The translations under genes and the position numbers were made by a program. A DNA stretch of 64,000 nucleotides, from the NCBI RefSeq assembly GCF_026544205.1, contig NZ_JALNUI010000001.1, forward strand, positions 124,001-188,000. Direction: 5' to 3'. This document shows, one piece after another, positions 7,987 to 18,269 of this stretch. Origin of the DNA: Curtobacterium sp. GC_Cur_3. Lineage in GTDB: Bacteria > Actinomycetota > Actinomycetes > Actinomycetales > Microbacteriaceae. The notes beneath the pieces were generated by a model. It saw nothing but the letters and a program-made list of their open reading frames with translations. It did not search any database and was not told the DNA's origin. Position 1 is the first letter of the stretch. Every line of letters starts with the position of its first letter.

Positions 7987-9081
7987 TCAGGCCGCGCCGG
8001 TGCCGAAGAGCAGGCCGAGCAGGTAGGTCACGACCGCGGCGCCGAAGCCGATCGCGAGCTGCCGCAGTGCCCGGCGGAGGGGCGACGCACCGCTCAGGAC
8101 GCCGACCACGGCGCCGGTCCCGAGCAGGGCGATGCCGACGAGGGCTGCTGCGACCCCGATGGCCACCCAGCCCTCGAGCCCGAACAGGTAGGGCAGGATC
8201 GGGATGACCGCGCCCGAGGCGAAGAAGCAGAAGCTCGAGATCGCGGCGCTCATGCCGTTGCCGACGGCCTCGTGGTCGTCGGGGATGCGCGTCGGTCGGG
8301 TCTCCGGAGCGCTGCCGAGTCCGGCCAGCACGTCGGCGGCGTGCGCGGCGGCGTCCGCTTCTGGCATGCCCCTGGCCCGGTAGACCAGGGCGAGTTCGTT
8401 GGCGTCGACGTCGAGGTCGGCCACCGCGCTGCCGGCCTCGGGGTGGGGTGCCGAGGCCTCGAGGAGCTCCCGCTGCGACCGGACGGAGACGTACTCCCCC
8501 GCCCCCATCGACAGCGCACCGGCCAGGAGCCCCGCGATGCCGCTGAGCAGGACGAAGTGCCGGTCGGCGCCGGAGGCGCTGATGCCGATGATGAGCGCCA
8601 GGTTCGACACGAGCCCGTCGTTCGCCCCGAAGACCGCGGCGCGGAAGGTGCCGGACAGGCGCATCCGCCCGCGGTTCGCGAGTCCGCGCACGACCTCGCC
8701 GTGGATGCGTTCGTCGGCCGCCATCCGTGCGGTCGCGTCGGCGTCGTCGGCGTACGGCGAGCGGTCCTCGGCGCGCTGCATGAGCGCGAGCACGAACACC
8801 GAGCCGAAGCGCTTCGCCAGGGTCGCGAGGACCCGGGTCCGCAGGCTCCCGCGCAGCGGACGGCCGACGTCGGCACCGAGCAGGTCCACCCAGTGCTGTT
8901 CGTGGCGCCCCTCGGCCTCGGCCAGGGCGTCGAGGATGTCGCGCTCCTCGCCCGATCGGCGGGACGCCAGGTTCCGGTACACGGCGGCCTCGGCGCGTTC
9001 GTCCGCCAGGTAGCGCCGCCATCGGCGCACGTCGCCGGGGCGACGCGCCTCGGTGCCGGACGGGAGGCTCGGTTCACGCAT
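7987..9081 (-). CDS. Ferritin-like / VIT1-CCC1 family iron (manganese) transporter
   Basis: The 364-residue protein joins an N-terminal ferritin-like four-helix domain (about 20-140, with the E/H pattern ADERAEAAVYRNL and EGRHEQHW that supplies di-iron ligands) to a C-terminal VIT1/CCC1 transporter domain (about 150-364). The second part has the family sequence FGANDGLVSNLALI and MGAGEYVSVRSQRE, with five predicted membrane helices. The architecture matches the erythrin-VIT (MbfA-like) exporters that remove excess Fe(II). The ATG at 9081 has CAGGAG upstream. It is a single gene; I saw no Fur-like or DtxR-like box that I could defend. Confidence 0.88.
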   Translation of the reverse strand: MREPSLPSGTEARRPGDVRRWRRYLADERAEAAVYRNLASRRSGEERDILDALAEAEGRHEQHWVDLLGADVGRPLRGSLRTRVLATLAKRFGSVFVLALMQRAEDRSPYADDADATARMAADERIHGEVVRGLANRGRMRLSGTFRAAVFGANDGLVSNLALIIGISASGADRHFVLLSGIAGLLAGALSMGAGEYVSVRSQRELLEASAPHPEAGSAVADLDVDANELALVYRARGMPEADAAAHAADVLAGLGSAPETRPTRIPDDHEAVGNGMSAAISSFCFFASGAVIPILPYLFGLEGWVAIGVAAALVGIALLGTGAVVGVLSGASPLRRALRQLAIGFGAAVVTYLLGLLFGTGAA

Positions 9082-9123
9082 CGTGGTCGTCTCCTGTCGA
9101 CGTGATGGGGGCGGTGGACGGAC

Positions 9124-9182
9124 GACGGCGCGGACCGGAGGCCGACAGCTGAACGCTGTGGGGGCTTCCCGTCCGCGCCGTC
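9124..9182 (-). terminator. Terminator downstream of pyk
   Basis: A 12-bp perfect stem (9124-9135 with 9171-9182) with a further imperfect inner helix lies about 20 nt past the pyk stop codon. It separates pyk from the iron-transporter gene. Confidence 0.65.
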
Positions 9183-9204
9183 GCGCGGTGTCCCTGAGCC
9201 GGGA

Positions 9205-10650
9205 TCAGTCCCGGACGTAGGCCGGCGCGGCCTCCGCGTGCGCGTCACCGACGCGGTGCACCCGGAGGTCGTTCGTCGAGCCCTCGAGTCCGGGGGGCGA
9301 CCCGGCCGTCACGATGACGCGGTCGCCGGGGGCGGCCAGGCCGTTCCCGAGGAGGACGTCGTCCACCTGCGAGAAGAGTTCGTCGGTGTGGGTCTTGCGC
9401 TCGACGAGGAACGAGCGGACGCCCCAGGTCAGGGCCATGCGGCGGCGGGTGGCCTCGTTCGGGGTGAAGGCGATGATCGGCAGGCCGTGGCGCAGGCGCG
9501 ACATGCGGCGTGCGGAGTCGCCGGACTCGGTGAACACGCAGAGGTACGAGGCCTCGGTGAACTCCGCGATCTCGACGGCGGCCAGCGTGATGGCGCCACC
9601 GAGGGTGCGGGGCTTCGTGCCGAGCGGCGCGATGCGCTCGAGGCCGTGGTCCTCGGTCGACTCGACGATGCGGGCCATCGTGCGGACGGTCTGCACCGGG
9701 TACTCACCGACGCTGGTCTCACCGGAGAGCATCACGGCGTCGGCGCCGTCGAGCACGGCGTTCGCGACGTCGGAGGTCTCGGCGCGGGTCGGGATCGGCG
9801 AGGAGATCATCGACTCGAGCATCTGCGTCGCGACGATGACCGGCTTGGCCATGCGGCGGGCCAGCTCGACCGCGCGCTTCTGCACGATCGGGACGGCCTC
9901 GAGCGGGAGCTCGACGCCGAGGTCACCGCGGGCGACCATGATCGAGTCGAAGGCGTCGATGATCTCCTCGAGGGCGTCGACGGCCTGCGGCTTCTCGATC
10001 TTCGCGATCACCGGGAGGCGCTTGCCCTCCTCGTCCATGATCTCGTGCGCGCGGTCGACGTCGGAGGCGTTGCGGACGAAGGACAGCGCGATGAGGTCGG
10101 CACCCTGCCGGATGCCCCAACGGAGGTCGGCCTCGTCCTTCTCGCTGAGCGCGGGGACGTTCACGGCGACGCCGGGCAGGTTGATGCCCTTGTTGTTCGA
10201 CACGGTGCCGCCGACGACGACCTCCGTGCGGACGCGGACGCCGTCGGTGTCGAGCACGCGCAGGCGGACCCGGCCGTCGTCGATGAGCAGCGGGTCACCC
10301 GGCTTGACGTCCTGCGGGAGGCCCTTGAAGGTCGTGCCGCAGATCTCCTTCGACCCGGGGACGTCCTCGGTCGTGATGGTGAAGACGTCGCCCACGGCGA
10401 GCTCGTGCGGGCCGTCGGCGAACTTGGCGAGGCGGATCTTCGGACCCTGCAGGTCGACGAGGATCGCGACCGGCTTGCCGAGTTCCTCGGCAGCACGGCG
10501 GACGTTGACGTAGTTGGCCTCGTGGACGCTGTAGTCACCGTGACTCAGGTTGAGTCGGGCGACGTCGACACCGGCCTGGATGATCTCCTTGACGGTCTCG
10601 TAGTCCGAGGTGGCCGGTCCGAGGGTCGAAACGATCTTTGCGCGTCGCAA
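9205..10650 (-). CDS. pyk: Pyruvate kinase
   Basis: The 481-residue enzyme converts phosphoenolpyruvate and ADP to pyruvate and ATP. Typical motifs are present: the N-terminal RRAKIVSTLGPAT, the substrate and metal site IAKIEKPQAVD and MVARGDLGVELP, and VIVATQMLESM; the C-terminal allosteric domain is complete (SGDSARRMSRLRHGLPI). I place the start at TTG 10650 (LRRAKIV): AAGGA lies at normal distance upstream and homologues begin at this residue; no ATG or GTG fits as well. A 14-bp perfect palindrome lies 27 nt upstream and could be an operator. Confidence 0.96.
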   Translation of the reverse strand: MRRAKIVSTLGPATSDYETVKEIIQAGVDVARLNLSHGDYSVHEANYVNVRRAAEELGKPVAILVDLQGPKIRLAKFADGPHELAVGDVFTITTEDVPGSKEICGTTFKGLPQDVKPGDPLLIDDGRVRLRVLDTDGVRVRTEVVVGGTVSNNKGINLPGVAVNVPALSEKDEADLRWGIRQGADLIALSFVRNASDVDRAHEIMDEEGKRLPVIAKIEKPQAVDALEEIIDAFDSIMVARGDLGVELPLEAVPIVQKRAVELARRMAKPVIVATQMLESMISSPIPTRAETSDVANAVLDGADAVMLSGETSVGEYPVQTVRTMARIVESTEDHGLERIAPLGTKPRTLGGAITLAAVEIAEFTEASYLCVFTESGDSARRMSRLRHGLPIIAFTPNEATRRRMALTWGVRSFLVERKTHTDELFSQVDDVLLGNGLAAPGDRVIVTAGSPPGLEGSTNDLRVHRVGDAHAEAAPAYVRD

Positions 10651-10676
10651 TGGATTCCTTCGTGTGGTGGACGGTC

Positions 10677-10690
10677 TCTCTCGCGAGAGA
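10677..10690. promoter_or_regulatory. Perfect 14-bp palindrome upstream of pyk (possible operator)
   Basis: TCTCTCGCGAGAGA is fully self-complementary and sits 27 nt upstream of the pyk start codon, in the intergenic region between pyk and gltD. Its position fits a repressor or activator site near the pyk promoter, but its identity is unknown and it might also form an RNA hairpin in the leader. Confidence 0.4.
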
Positions 10691-10737
10691 ACGGTGGGGC
10701 GTGCGGCATGTCGTGCTCGTGGGGCTTCGCATGACGA

Positions 10738-10775
10738 GGAGGCCACCAGCACCCTATCGAGTGCTGGTGGCCTCC
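10738..10775 (-). terminator. Terminator of the gltBD transcript
   Basis: A perfect 15-bp stem (10738-10752 with 10761-10775) and 8-nt loop begin about 20 nt after the gltD stop codon. Confidence 0.75.
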
Positions 10776-10795
10776 CGCTCACCCTGTGGTGTGCA

Positions 10796-12253
10796 TCAGA
10801 CGGAGATCGCCCGGTCGGTCGCCTTCACCGGCGCCGGCAGCATCGTCGTGCCCTCGAGGTACTCGTCGACCTTCGCCGCGGCAGCACGGCCCTCGGCGAT
10901 GGCCCAGACGATGAGGGACTGTCCACGACCGGCGTCACCGGCGACGAAGACGCCCGGCTCGTTCGTCGTGTAGTCGGCCTGACGGGCCACCGCTCCTGAG
11001 GCGTCCACGGGCAAGCCGAGCTGCGGCTCGATCGTGTGGGTCTCCGGGCCGGTGAAGCCCATGGCGATGAGGACGAGGTCCGCGGGGATCTCGCGCTCGG
11101 TGCCGGCCTTCGGGATGCGGCGGCCGTCGACGTACTCGGTCTCGGCGACGCGCAGACCGCGGACCTCGCCGGCGTCGTTGGCCAGGAACTCGACCGTGGA
11201 GGCGAGGAAGGTGCGCTCACCGCCCTCCTCGTGGGCGCTCGCGACCTCGTACAGCGTCGGGAACATCGGCCAGGGCTGGTCCTGCGGACGCTCGACGGGC
11301 GGCTGCTTGCCGATCGCCAGGTTCGTCACGCTGAGGGCGCCCTGTCGGTGGGCGGTGCCGATGCAGTCAGCACCGGTGTCGCCACCGCCGATGACGACGA
11401 CGTGCTTGCCCTCGGCGGTGACCTGGTTGTCGACGACGGTGCCGGCACCCGCGCGGTTCTGCTGCACGAGGTACTCCATCGCGAAGTGCACGCCCTCGAG
11501 GTCGCGCCCCGGGATCGCCAGCTCGCGCGGGACGGTGGCACCGGTGGCGACGACGACCGCGTCGTAGCGGGACTTCAGGTCGTCCCAGGTGATGTCGCGG
11601 CCGATCTCGACGCCCGCACGGAAGCGGGTGCCCTCGGCCTGCATCTGGGCGAGCCGCGCGTCGATCTGGCGCTTCTCCATCTTGAAGTCCGGGATGCCGT
11701 AGCGGAGCAGACCACCGATGCGGTCGTCGCGCTCGTAGACGGCGACGGTGTGCCCGGCGCGGGTGAGCTGCTGCGCGGCGGCCAGGCCGGCGGGCCCGGA
11801 GCCGACGACGGCGACGGTCTTGCCGGTCAGGCGCTCGGGCGGGTGCGGGGTGACCCAGCCCTTCTGGTAGGCCTCGTCGATGATCGAGACCTCGACCTGC
11901 TTGATGGTCACCGGCGGCTGGTTGATGCCGAGCACGCAGGAGGACTCGCAGGGCGCCGGGCAGAGGCGGCCGGTGAACTCCGGGAAGTTGTTCGTCGCGT
12001 GGAGCCGCTCGATCGCCTGGCGGCCCTCGCCGCGCCACGTGAGGTCGTTCCACTCCGGGATCAGGTTGCCGAGCGGGCAGCCCTGGTGACAGAACGGCAC
12101 GCCGCAGTCCATGCAGCGGCCGGCCTGGCGCTTGAGCGCGCCGGACTCCTGCTGCTCGTAGACCTCTTTCCAGTCCATGAGCCGCACGGGCACGGGCCGC
12201 CGGGGCGGCAGTTCTCGTTCCTGGACCTTCAGGAACCCCTTGGGGTCAGCCAC
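10796..12253 (-). CDS. gltD: Glutamate synthase (NADPH) small subunit
   Basis: The 485-residue beta subunit passes electrons from NADPH through FAD and iron-sulfur clusters to GltB. The N-terminal cysteines C47, C50, C55 and C59 ([13 protein letters not shown]) and a second group in [13 protein letters not shown] bind the [4Fe-4S] clusters. The FAD site [15 protein letters not shown] and the NADPH site [12 protein letters not shown] follow in the usual order. The GTG start at 12253 overlaps the end of gltB by 8 bp, so translation is probably coupled. A terminator follows. Together the two subunits assimilate ammonia from glutamine into glutamate. Confidence 0.97.
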   Translation of the reverse strand: MADPKGFLKVQERELPPRRPVPVRLMDWKEVYEQQESGALKRQAGRCMDCGVPFCHQGCPLGNLIPEWNDLTWRGEGRQAIERLHATNNFPEFTGRLCPAPCESSCVLGINQPPVTIKQVEVSIIDEAYQKGWVTPHPPERLTGKTVAVVGSGPAGLAAAQQLTRAGHTVAVYERDDRIGGLLRYGIPDFKMEKRQIDARLAQMQAEGTRFRAGVEIGRDITWDDLKSRYDAVVVATGATVPRELAIPGRDLEGVHFAMEYLVQQNRAGAGTVVDNQVTAEGKHVVVIGGGDTGADCIGTAHRQGALSVTNLAIGKQPPVERPQDQPWPMFPTLYEVASAHEEGGERTFLASTVEFLANDAGEVRGLRVAETEYVDGRRIPKAGTEREIPADLVLIAMGFTGPETHTIEPQLGLPVDASGAVARQADYTTNEPGVFVAGDAGRGQSLIVWAIAEGRAAAAKVDEYLEGTTMLPAPVKATDRAISV

Positions 12254-15200
12254 CTGCGGTCACCTCCATGATCCTGTTCCACACGATGTCGCCGTCGGGG
12301 TCGAGCCCCTCGTCGACGGCCTGTCTGCGGGTCTCGAGCACGGCCGCGTAGTCACGCGGGAGCACCTTGACGAACTCGCTGAGGTCACCGGACTCGAGGA
12401 GTCCGGCGGCCAGGGTCGACCCGGTCTCGTCGGCGTGCCGCCGGAGCAGGTCGGTGACGATCTCGACGTCGGCGCTGTCGAGCGGCTCGAGCCGGAGCTC
12501 GCCGCTCGCGAGCGCGTCGGTGTTGACGTGCTCCCGGCGCAGCCCGCGGACGTACGCGGTGCCGCCGGACATGCCGGCACCGAGGTTCCGCCCGGTCTCG
12601 CCGAGGATGACCGCGAGGCCGCCGGTCATGTACTCGAGGGCGTGGTCGCCGACGCCCTCGACCACGGCGCTGGCACCGGAGTTGCGGACCAGGAAGCGCT
12701 CCCCCACGATGCCGCGGATGAACATGCTGCCCTGGGTGGCGCCGTAGCCGATGACGTTGCCGGCGATGACGTTCTCCGACGGCTCGAAGCCGCTGGACTC
12801 AGCGGGACGCACGACGATGTCGCCGCCCGACAGGCCCTTGCCGACGTAGTCGTTGCTGTCGCCGATGAGCCGCAGGGTGATGCCGGCGGGCAGGAACGCG
12901 CCGAGCGACTGCCCCGCGGACCCGCGCAGCGTGATGTCGATCGAGCCGGCCGGCAGCCCGTTCTCGCCGTGACGCAGGGTGACCTCGTGGCCGAGCATCG
13001 TGCCGACCGCGCGCTCCGTGTTGCGGATCGGCAGGTCGAGCGTGAGCGAGCCACCGTGCTCGAGCACGTCGGACGCCCGGTGGATGAGCTGCACGTCGAA
13101 GTGCTGCTCGAGCTCGTGGTCCTGCTCGCGGTGGTGGCGACGGGGTTCGTCCGCTGCGAACTGCGGCCCGGCCAGGACGGGCGCCAGGTCGAGGCCGGAC
13201 GCCTTCCAGTGGTGCACGGCACGGTCGACGTCGAGGGCGTCGGCCTGGCCGATGGCCTCGTCGAGGGTGCGGAAGCCGAGCTCGGCGAGGAGCTCGCGGA
13301 CCTCCTGCGCGATGAACTCGAAGAAGTTGACGACGAACTCGGGCTTGCCGGAGAACCGCTTGCGCAGCTCCGGGTTCTGCGTCGCCACGCCGACGGGGCA
13401 GGTGTCGAGGTGGCAGACGCGCATCAGGATGCAGCCCTCGACGACGAGCGGTGCCGTCGCGAAGCCGTACTCCTCGGCGCCGAGCAGCGCGGCCACGACG
13501 ACGTCGCGGCCCGTCTTCATCTGGCCGTCGACCTGCACGACCACGCGGTCGCGCATGCCGTTCAGCATGAGCGTCTGCTGCGTCTCGGCGAGCCCGATCT
13601 CCCACGGGGTGCCGGCGTGCTTCAGGGAGTTCAGCGGGGACGCCCCGGTGCCGCCGTCGTGGCCGGAGACGAGCACGACGTCGGCCAGGGCCTTCGTCAC
13701 GCCGGCGGCGACCGCGCCGATGCCGGACTGGCTGACGAGCTTCACGTGCACCCGCGCCGAGGGGTTGGCTCGCTTGACGTCGAAGATCAGCTGCTTGAGG
13801 TCCTCGATCGAGTAGATGTCGTGGTGCGGCGGCGGCGAGATGAGGCCGACACCGGCGGTGGCGTGCCGGGTCCGCGCGACCCACGGGTAGACCTTCTGCG
13901 GGGGCAGCTGGCCGCCCTCGCCGGGCTTGGCGCCCTGGGCCATCTTCAGCTGGATGTCGGTCGCGTGGGTCAGGTACATGCTCGTCACGCCGAACCGTCC
14001 GGACGCGACCTGCTTGATCGCGCTCCGGCGCTCGGGGTCGAGCAGGCGGTCGACGTCCTCGCCGCCCTCACCCGTGTTCGACCGACCGCCGAGCCGGTTC
14101 ATCGCGATCGCCAGGGTCTCGTGGGCCTCCTTGGAGATGGAGCCGTACGACATGGCGCCGGTGTTGAACCGCTTGACGATCGACTCGATCGGCTCGACGT
14201 CCTCGAGCGACACCGGGGTGCGCTCGCCCTGCTTGAAGCGGAACAGCCCGCGGAGCGTCATGAGCTCCTCGGCCTGCTCGTCCACGGCCTTGGAGTACTC
14301 GCGGAAGATGTCGTACCGGCGCGAGCGCGTGGCGTGCTGCAGCCGGAACACCGTGTCCGGGTTGAACAGGTGCGGCGGTCCCTGTCGGCGCCACTGGTAC
14401 TCGCCGCCGGTCTGCAGGCGCTCGTGCGCAACGACCGAGCCGTCCAGCGGGTAGGCCTGCTGGTGCCGCTGGGCGTTCTCCTTCGCGATGACGTCGATGT
14501 CGACGCCACCGAGGATCGAGGAGGTGCCGGTGAAGTAGCGGTCGACGAACGCCTGGCTCAGCCCGACGGCCTCGAACGCCTGGGCGCCGGCGTAGCTGGA
14601 CACCGTCGAGATGCCCATCTTCGACATGATCTTCAGCACGCCCTTGCCGAGCGCCTTGATCACGTTCTTGACGGCCTGCTCGGGGGTGATCCCGCTGATC
14701 ATCCCGGAGCGGACCAGGTTCTCGCAGGTCTCCATCGCGAGGTACGGGTTGATCGCCGAGGCGCCGTACCCGATGAGCGTCGCCACGTGGTGGACCTCGC
14801 GGACGTCACCGGCCTCGACGATGAGCCCGGCCTTCATCCGCTGCTCGGTCCGGATCAGGTGGTGGTGCACGGCGGCGAGCAGCAGCAGGCTCGGGATCGG
14901 CGCGTTCTCGGCGTTGCCGTCGCGGTCGGACAGCACGATGAACTGCTTGCCGGACTCGATGGCCTCGTCGACCTCGTCGCACACGGCCTGGAGGCGCTGC
15001 TCCATGGCCTGCTCGCCGGCGTCGACGCGGTACAGGCCCTTGATCGTCACCGTGAGGTGGCGGCCGGAGTCGCTCTCGAAGTGCTGCACCTTGGCGAGCT
15101 GGTCGTTGTCGATGACCGGGAAGTCGAGCACGATCTGCTTCGCGTGCTCGGGGCCGGCGTCGAGCAGGTTGCGCTCGGGACCGAGCCCGAGGCCCATCGA

Positions 15201-16853
15201 GGTGATCACCTGCTCGCGGATCGAGTCGAGCGGCGGGTTCGTCACCTGCGCGAACTGCTGCGTGAAGTAGTCGAAGAGCAGCCGGGGACGCTCGGACAGC
15301 ACCGCGATGGGCGTGTCCGACCCCATGGCGCCGAGGGGCTCGGCACCCGCCTGGGCCATCGGGCGCAGCAGGATGCGGACCTCTTCCTCGGTGTAGCCGA
15401 AGGCCCGCTGACGGCGGGTCACGGACGCCGGGGTGTGCACGATGTGCTCGCGCTCGGGGAGGTCACGGAGGTTGATGCGCCCGGCCTCGAGCCACTCGCT
15501 CCACGGACCCGACGAAGCCAGGCTCTGCTTGACCTCGTCGTCCTCGATGATGCGGCCGGCCTCGGTGTCGACGAGGAACAGCCGACCGGGGCGCAGCCGC
15601 CCCTTGCGGACGACCTTGGACGCGGGCACGTCGATGACGCCCGTCTCCGAGCCCATCACGATGAGCCCGTCGTCGGTCACCAGGAAGCGCCCCGGGCGCA
15701 GCCCATTGCGGTCGAGCGTGGCCCCGACGAGCGAGCCGTCGGTGAAGGTGATCGCCGCGGGGCCGTCCCACGGCTCCATGAGCATCGAGTGGTACTCGTA
15801 GAACGCCCGCAGGTCGGGGTCCATGTCGAGCTGGTTCTCCCACGCTTCCGGCACCATCATCGACACCGCGTGCGGGAGCGAGCGGCCGGACAGGGTCAGG
15901 AGCTCGAGGGTCTCGTCGAACGACGCGGAGTCGCTCGCGCCCGGGCTGACGATCGGCAGCAGCGGTGCCATGTCGCCGAGCAGGTCGCTCTCGAGCTGGG
16001 ACTGCCGCGCGCGCATCCAGTTCCGGTTGCCGCGGACGGTGTTGATCTCGCCGTTGTGCGCCAGCGTGCGGAACGGCTGGGCGAGCGGCCACGACGGGAA
16101 CGTGTTCGTCGAGTACCGGGAGTGCACGATCGCCAGCTTCGAGGCGAAGCGCTCGTCGCTGAGGTCGGGGTAGAAGGGCTCGAGCTGCAGCGTCGTGACC
16201 ATGCCCTTGTAGACCATCGTCCGGGCCGACAGCGACATGAAGTAGACCTCGCGCTCGCGCTCGACGCGCTTGCGCATGCGGAACGCCTGGCGGTCCAGCG
16301 CGATGCCGTTCCACGCGGCGCCCTGGTCGTCGTGGCGGGTCGACGCGACGAAGAGCTGCTCGAACGCCGGCATCGCGGCGCGGGCCAGGGTGCCGAGGAC
16401 CTCCGGGCGCACCGGGACCTCGCGCCACCCGAGGACGCGGAGGCCCTCGTCGTCGGCGGTGGCCTCGATCGCGGCCTTCACGGCGGCGCGGTCGTCCTCG
16501 TTCAGCGGCAGGTAGGCGGTGCCGACGGCGTACTCCCCCGCGGCGGGCAGGGCGAACGGCACGGCCTCACGCAGGAAGGCGTCCGGCACCTGGCAGAGGA
16601 TGCCGGCGCCGTCACCGGTGCCGGCGTCCGACCCGACGGCACCGCGGTGCTCGAGGTTGCGCAGTGCGCCGAGTGCGGCGTCGACGATGTCGTGGCCCGG
16701 CGTCCCGCGGAGCGTCGCCACCATCGCGAGACCGCAGGCGTCCTTCTCGTTCGCCGGGTCGTACATCCCGGTGGCCTTCGGCACGGCCGAGAACCGCTGG
16801 TGCGCCGGCAGGAGCTCAGCCGGTGCCGTGGACTGGGGTGGCAGGAGCGCCAT
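12246..16853 (-). CDS. gltB: Glutamate synthase large subunit
   Basis: The 1535-residue alpha subunit makes two glutamates from glutamine and 2-oxoglutarate. Domains in order: class II glutaminase whose catalytic cysteine is C40 (DACGLAM) after a 39-residue propeptide, a central domain, the FMN-binding synthase domain with 3Fe-4S cysteines in CHLDTCPVG, and the C-terminal GXGXG beta-helix domain. The length is normal. The ATG at 16853 has GAGGA about 9 nt upstream. The 211-bp gap to lgt (16854-17064) shows no clear promoter hexamers but does hold a 9-bp inverted repeat at 16908-16945. Confidence 0.97.
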   Translation of the reverse strand: MALLPPQSTAPAELLPAHQRFSAVPKATGMYDPANEKDACGLAMVATLRGTPGHDIVDAALGALRNLEHRGAVGSDAGTGDGAGILCQVPDAFLREAVPFALPAAGEYAVGTAYLPLNEDDRAAVKAAIEATADDEGLRVLGWREVPVRPEVLGTLARAAMPAFEQLFVASTRHDDQGAAWNGIALDRQAFRMRKRVEREREVYFMSLSARTMVYKGMVTTLQLEPFYPDLSDERFASKLAIVHSRYSTNTFPSWPLAQPFRTLAHNGEINTVRGNRNWMRARQSQLESDLLGDMAPLLPIVSPGASDSASFDETLELLTLSGRSLPHAVSMMVPEAWENQLDMDPDLRAFYEYHSMLMEPWDGPAAITFTDGSLVGATLDRNGLRPGRFLVTDDGLIVMGSETGVIDVPASKVVRKGRLRPGRLFLVDTEAGRIIEDDEVKQSLASSGPWSEWLEAGRINLRDLPEREHIVHTPASVTRRQRAFGYTEEEVRILLRPMAQAGAEPLGAMGSDTPIAVLSERPRLLFDYFTQQFAQVTNPPLDSIREQVITSMGLGLGPERNLLDAGPEHAKQIVLDFPVIDNDQLAKVQHFESDSGRHLTVTIKGLYRVDAGEQAMEQRLQAVCDEVDEAIESGKQFIVLSDRDGNAENAPIPSLLLLAAVHHHLIRTEQRMKAGLIVEAGDVREVHHVATLIGYGASAINPYLAMETCENLVRSGMISGITPEQAVKNVIKALGKGVLKIMSKMGISTVSSYAGAQAFEAVGLSQAFVDRYFTGTSSILGGVDIDVIAKENAQRHQQAYPLDGSVVAHERLQTGGEYQWRRQGPPHLFNPDTVFRLQHATRSRRYDIFREYSKAVDEQAEELMTLRGLFRFKQGERTPVSLEDVEPIESIVKRFNTGAMSYGSISKEAHETLAIAMNRLGGRSNTGEGGEDVDRLLDPERRSAIKQVASGRFGVTSMYLTHATDIQLKMAQGAKPGEGGQLPPQKVYPWVARTRHATAGVGLISPPPHHDIYSIEDLKQLIFDVKRANPSARVHVKLVSQSGIGAVAAGVTKALADVVLVSGHDGGTGASPLNSLKHAGTPWEIGLAETQQTLMLNGMRDRVVVQVDGQMKTGRDVVVAALLGAEEYGFATAPLVVEGCILMRVCHLDTCPVGVATQNPELRKRFSGKPEFVVNFFEFIAQEVRELLAELGFRTLDEAIGQADALDVDRAVHHWKASGLDLAPVLAGPQFAADEPRRHHREQDHELEQHFDVQLIHRASDVLEHGGSLTLDLPIRNTERAVGTMLGHEVTLRHGENGLPAGSIDITLRGSAGQSLGAFLPAGITLRLIGDSNDYVGKGLSGGDIVVRPAESSGFEPSENVIAGNVIGYGATQGSMFIRGIVGERFLVRNSGASAVVEGVGDHALEYMTGGLAVILGETGRNLGAGMSGGTAYVRGLRREHVNTDALASGELRLEPLDSADVEIVTDLLRRHADETGSTLAAGLLESGDLSEFVKVLPRDYAAVLETRRQAVDEGLDPDGDIVWNRIMEVTAGG

Positions 16854-16907
16854 GGGGAACCGTCCTCACGAGGAAGTGGAACAGGGACAGCGGTGGCCCG
16901 GTGGTGC

Positions 16908-16945
16908 GTTCCGCCCGAGGAGGGCGGGCCCGAGGTGGGCGGAAC
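16908..16945 (-). repeat. Inverted repeat in the lgt-gltB intergenic region
   Basis: GTTCCGCCC (16908-16916) and its exact complement (16937-16945) flank 20 nt that themselves contain GC-rich repeats of CCCGAGG. On the minus strand this would form a hairpin about 55 nt upstream of the gltB start. It may end the lgt transcript or control gltB; nothing decides between these. Confidence 0.4.
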
Positions 16946-17064
16946 TGGTGCCGGTGCGCGACGTCAGCGGGTGGTTGCCCGGACGCCGTGCGGAGGATGG
17001 GGGCCGCTTGTGGCAGACCCGTTGGGGGTGGTGCTGGTCGGGTGACGGCGTGGAGGCCGGACCC

Positions 17065-18054
17065 TCAGGAACGGTCGACTGCTGTGGCGACCGAACCGGA
17101 CCCGGCGCCGACGGGGACGTCGTCGTCGTGCTCCGAGTAGGTGTCGTCCGAGTCTACGGACTTCGCCCGCGGCTCGCGACCGGGCAGGTAGGGGCTCGGC
17201 TCCTTGCCGGTGTGCCGGCGGGACTGCACCATGAAGATGACGATGCCGACCAGGATCGCGGCGAACGCGACCCAGACGTTCGTGCGGACGCCGAAGAAGG
17301 TCTCGCTCGTGTCGACGCGGATCGACTCGAGGACGGAGCGGCCGATGCCGTACCAGATGAGGTAGAGCGCGAGGACCCGGCCCCACTGCAGCTGGAACCG
17401 GCGGTCGATGAGCAGGATCACCGCGACGCCGACGACGTTCCAGATGATCTCGTAGAGGAACGTCGGGTGGAACAGGGTGCCCTCGGGCAGCCCGGTCGGG
17501 TACGCGGCGTTCGAGGACTCGATCTGCAGGCCCCACGGCAGGTTGGTCGGCATGCCGAACAGCTCGTGGTTGAAGTAGTTGCCGAGGCGGCCGAAGGCCT
17601 GCGCGAGCAGCATCGCCGGGGCGACGGCGTCGAGGAAGGCCGTGAAGCGCAGCCCCACCTGGCGGCACCCGAAGTACGCGCCGACGGAGCCGAGGATGAG
17701 CGCCCCGAAGATCGCCAGGCCGCCCTCCCAGATGTAGAGGAAGGACCACGGGTCGCGCCCGGGACCGAAGTAGTCGCTGAAGTGCGTCAGGACGTGGAAC
17801 AGCCGGCCACCGACGATGCCGAACGGCACCGCCCAGATCGCGATGTCGATGATGATCCAGCGCTCGACGCCGCGGGCGTTCAGGCGGCGGTTCGTCAGGA
17901 TCACGGCGGCGACGATCCCCAGGAGGATGCAGATCGCGTACGCGTGGATGCGGAAGTCGAGCGGCAGCGACCAGCCGAACACGTCGCGCAGCCAGGCCGT
18001 CAGGTCGAAGTACTGCCAGGCCGTGCTGGGACTCGGGATGCTCAGGAGGGGCAT
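17065..18054 (-). CDS. lgt: Prolipoprotein diacylglyceryl transferase
   Basis: The 329-residue membrane enzyme attaches diacylglycerol from phosphatidylglycerol to the lipobox cysteine of prolipoproteins. About seven transmembrane helices are visible. Diagnostic segments are VGGRLFHV, YIWEGGLAIFGALI, and the Lgt signature RLGNYFNHELFG, followed by PTFLYEIIWN. The E in WEGG replaces the H of the E. coli HGGL motif, common in actinobacteria. A hydrophilic tail of about 40 residues follows the last helix. The ATG at 18054 has only a weak GAGAG upstream; a promoter candidate is at 18130-18157. Position between trpA and gltB is as in related genomes. Confidence 0.95.
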   Translation of the reverse strand: MPLLSIPSPSTAWQYFDLTAWLRDVFGWSLPLDFRIHAYAICILLGIVAAVILTNRRLNARGVERWIIIDIAIWAVPFGIVGGRLFHVLTHFSDYFGPGRDPWSFLYIWEGGLAIFGALILGSVGAYFGCRQVGLRFTAFLDAVAPAMLLAQAFGRLGNYFNHELFGMPTNLPWGLQIESSNAAYPTGLPEGTLFHPTFLYEIIWNVVGVAVILLIDRRFQLQWGRVLALYLIWYGIGRSVLESIRVDTSETFFGVRTNVWVAFAAILVGIVIFMVQSRRHTGKEPSPYLPGREPRAKSVDSDDTYSEHDDDVPVGAGSGSVATAVDRS

Positions 18055-18129
18055 GGAGGTGCTCTCGCCTTTCGTTGCTGCGCAGCCGGTGCGGCCGGGC
18101 GGTGGGTCGACCCGCGTCGACCCCGGATC

Positions 18130-18157
18130 ACTGTAGCGCGGCTGGTCCGGTGGTCAG
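18130..18157 (-). promoter_or_regulatory. Candidate lgt promoter
   Basis: CTGACC (18157-18152) and TACAGT (18135-18130) on the minus strand are 16 nt apart and about 75 nt upstream of the lgt start. With the terminator at 18202-18251 it suggests that lgt begins a new transcript. The 18055-18269 interval contains no gene. Confidence 0.4.
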
Positions 18158-18201
18158 GAACCGACGGCGGTGTCTGTGGGAACCGTGATGCGGGTGGAGA
18201 G

Positions 18202-18251
18202 GGGAGGCCCGGTGCGGGTGAGCGGGTCTGCTCACCCGCACCGGGCCTCCC
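18202..18251 (-). terminator. Strong terminator after trpA
   Basis: A perfect 22-bp inverted repeat (18202-18223 with 18230-18251) encloses a 6-nt loop and begins 18 nt after the trpA stop codon. It very likely ends the his-trp transcript. Confidence 0.8.
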
Positions 18252-18269
18252 GTTCGGGACTGCTGCTGC

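Noticed and set aside
12177-17045. 1622-codon plus-strand frame opposite gltB and gltD
   Set aside because: Same antisense-shadow effect; the minus strand encodes a full glutamate synthase with all motifs.
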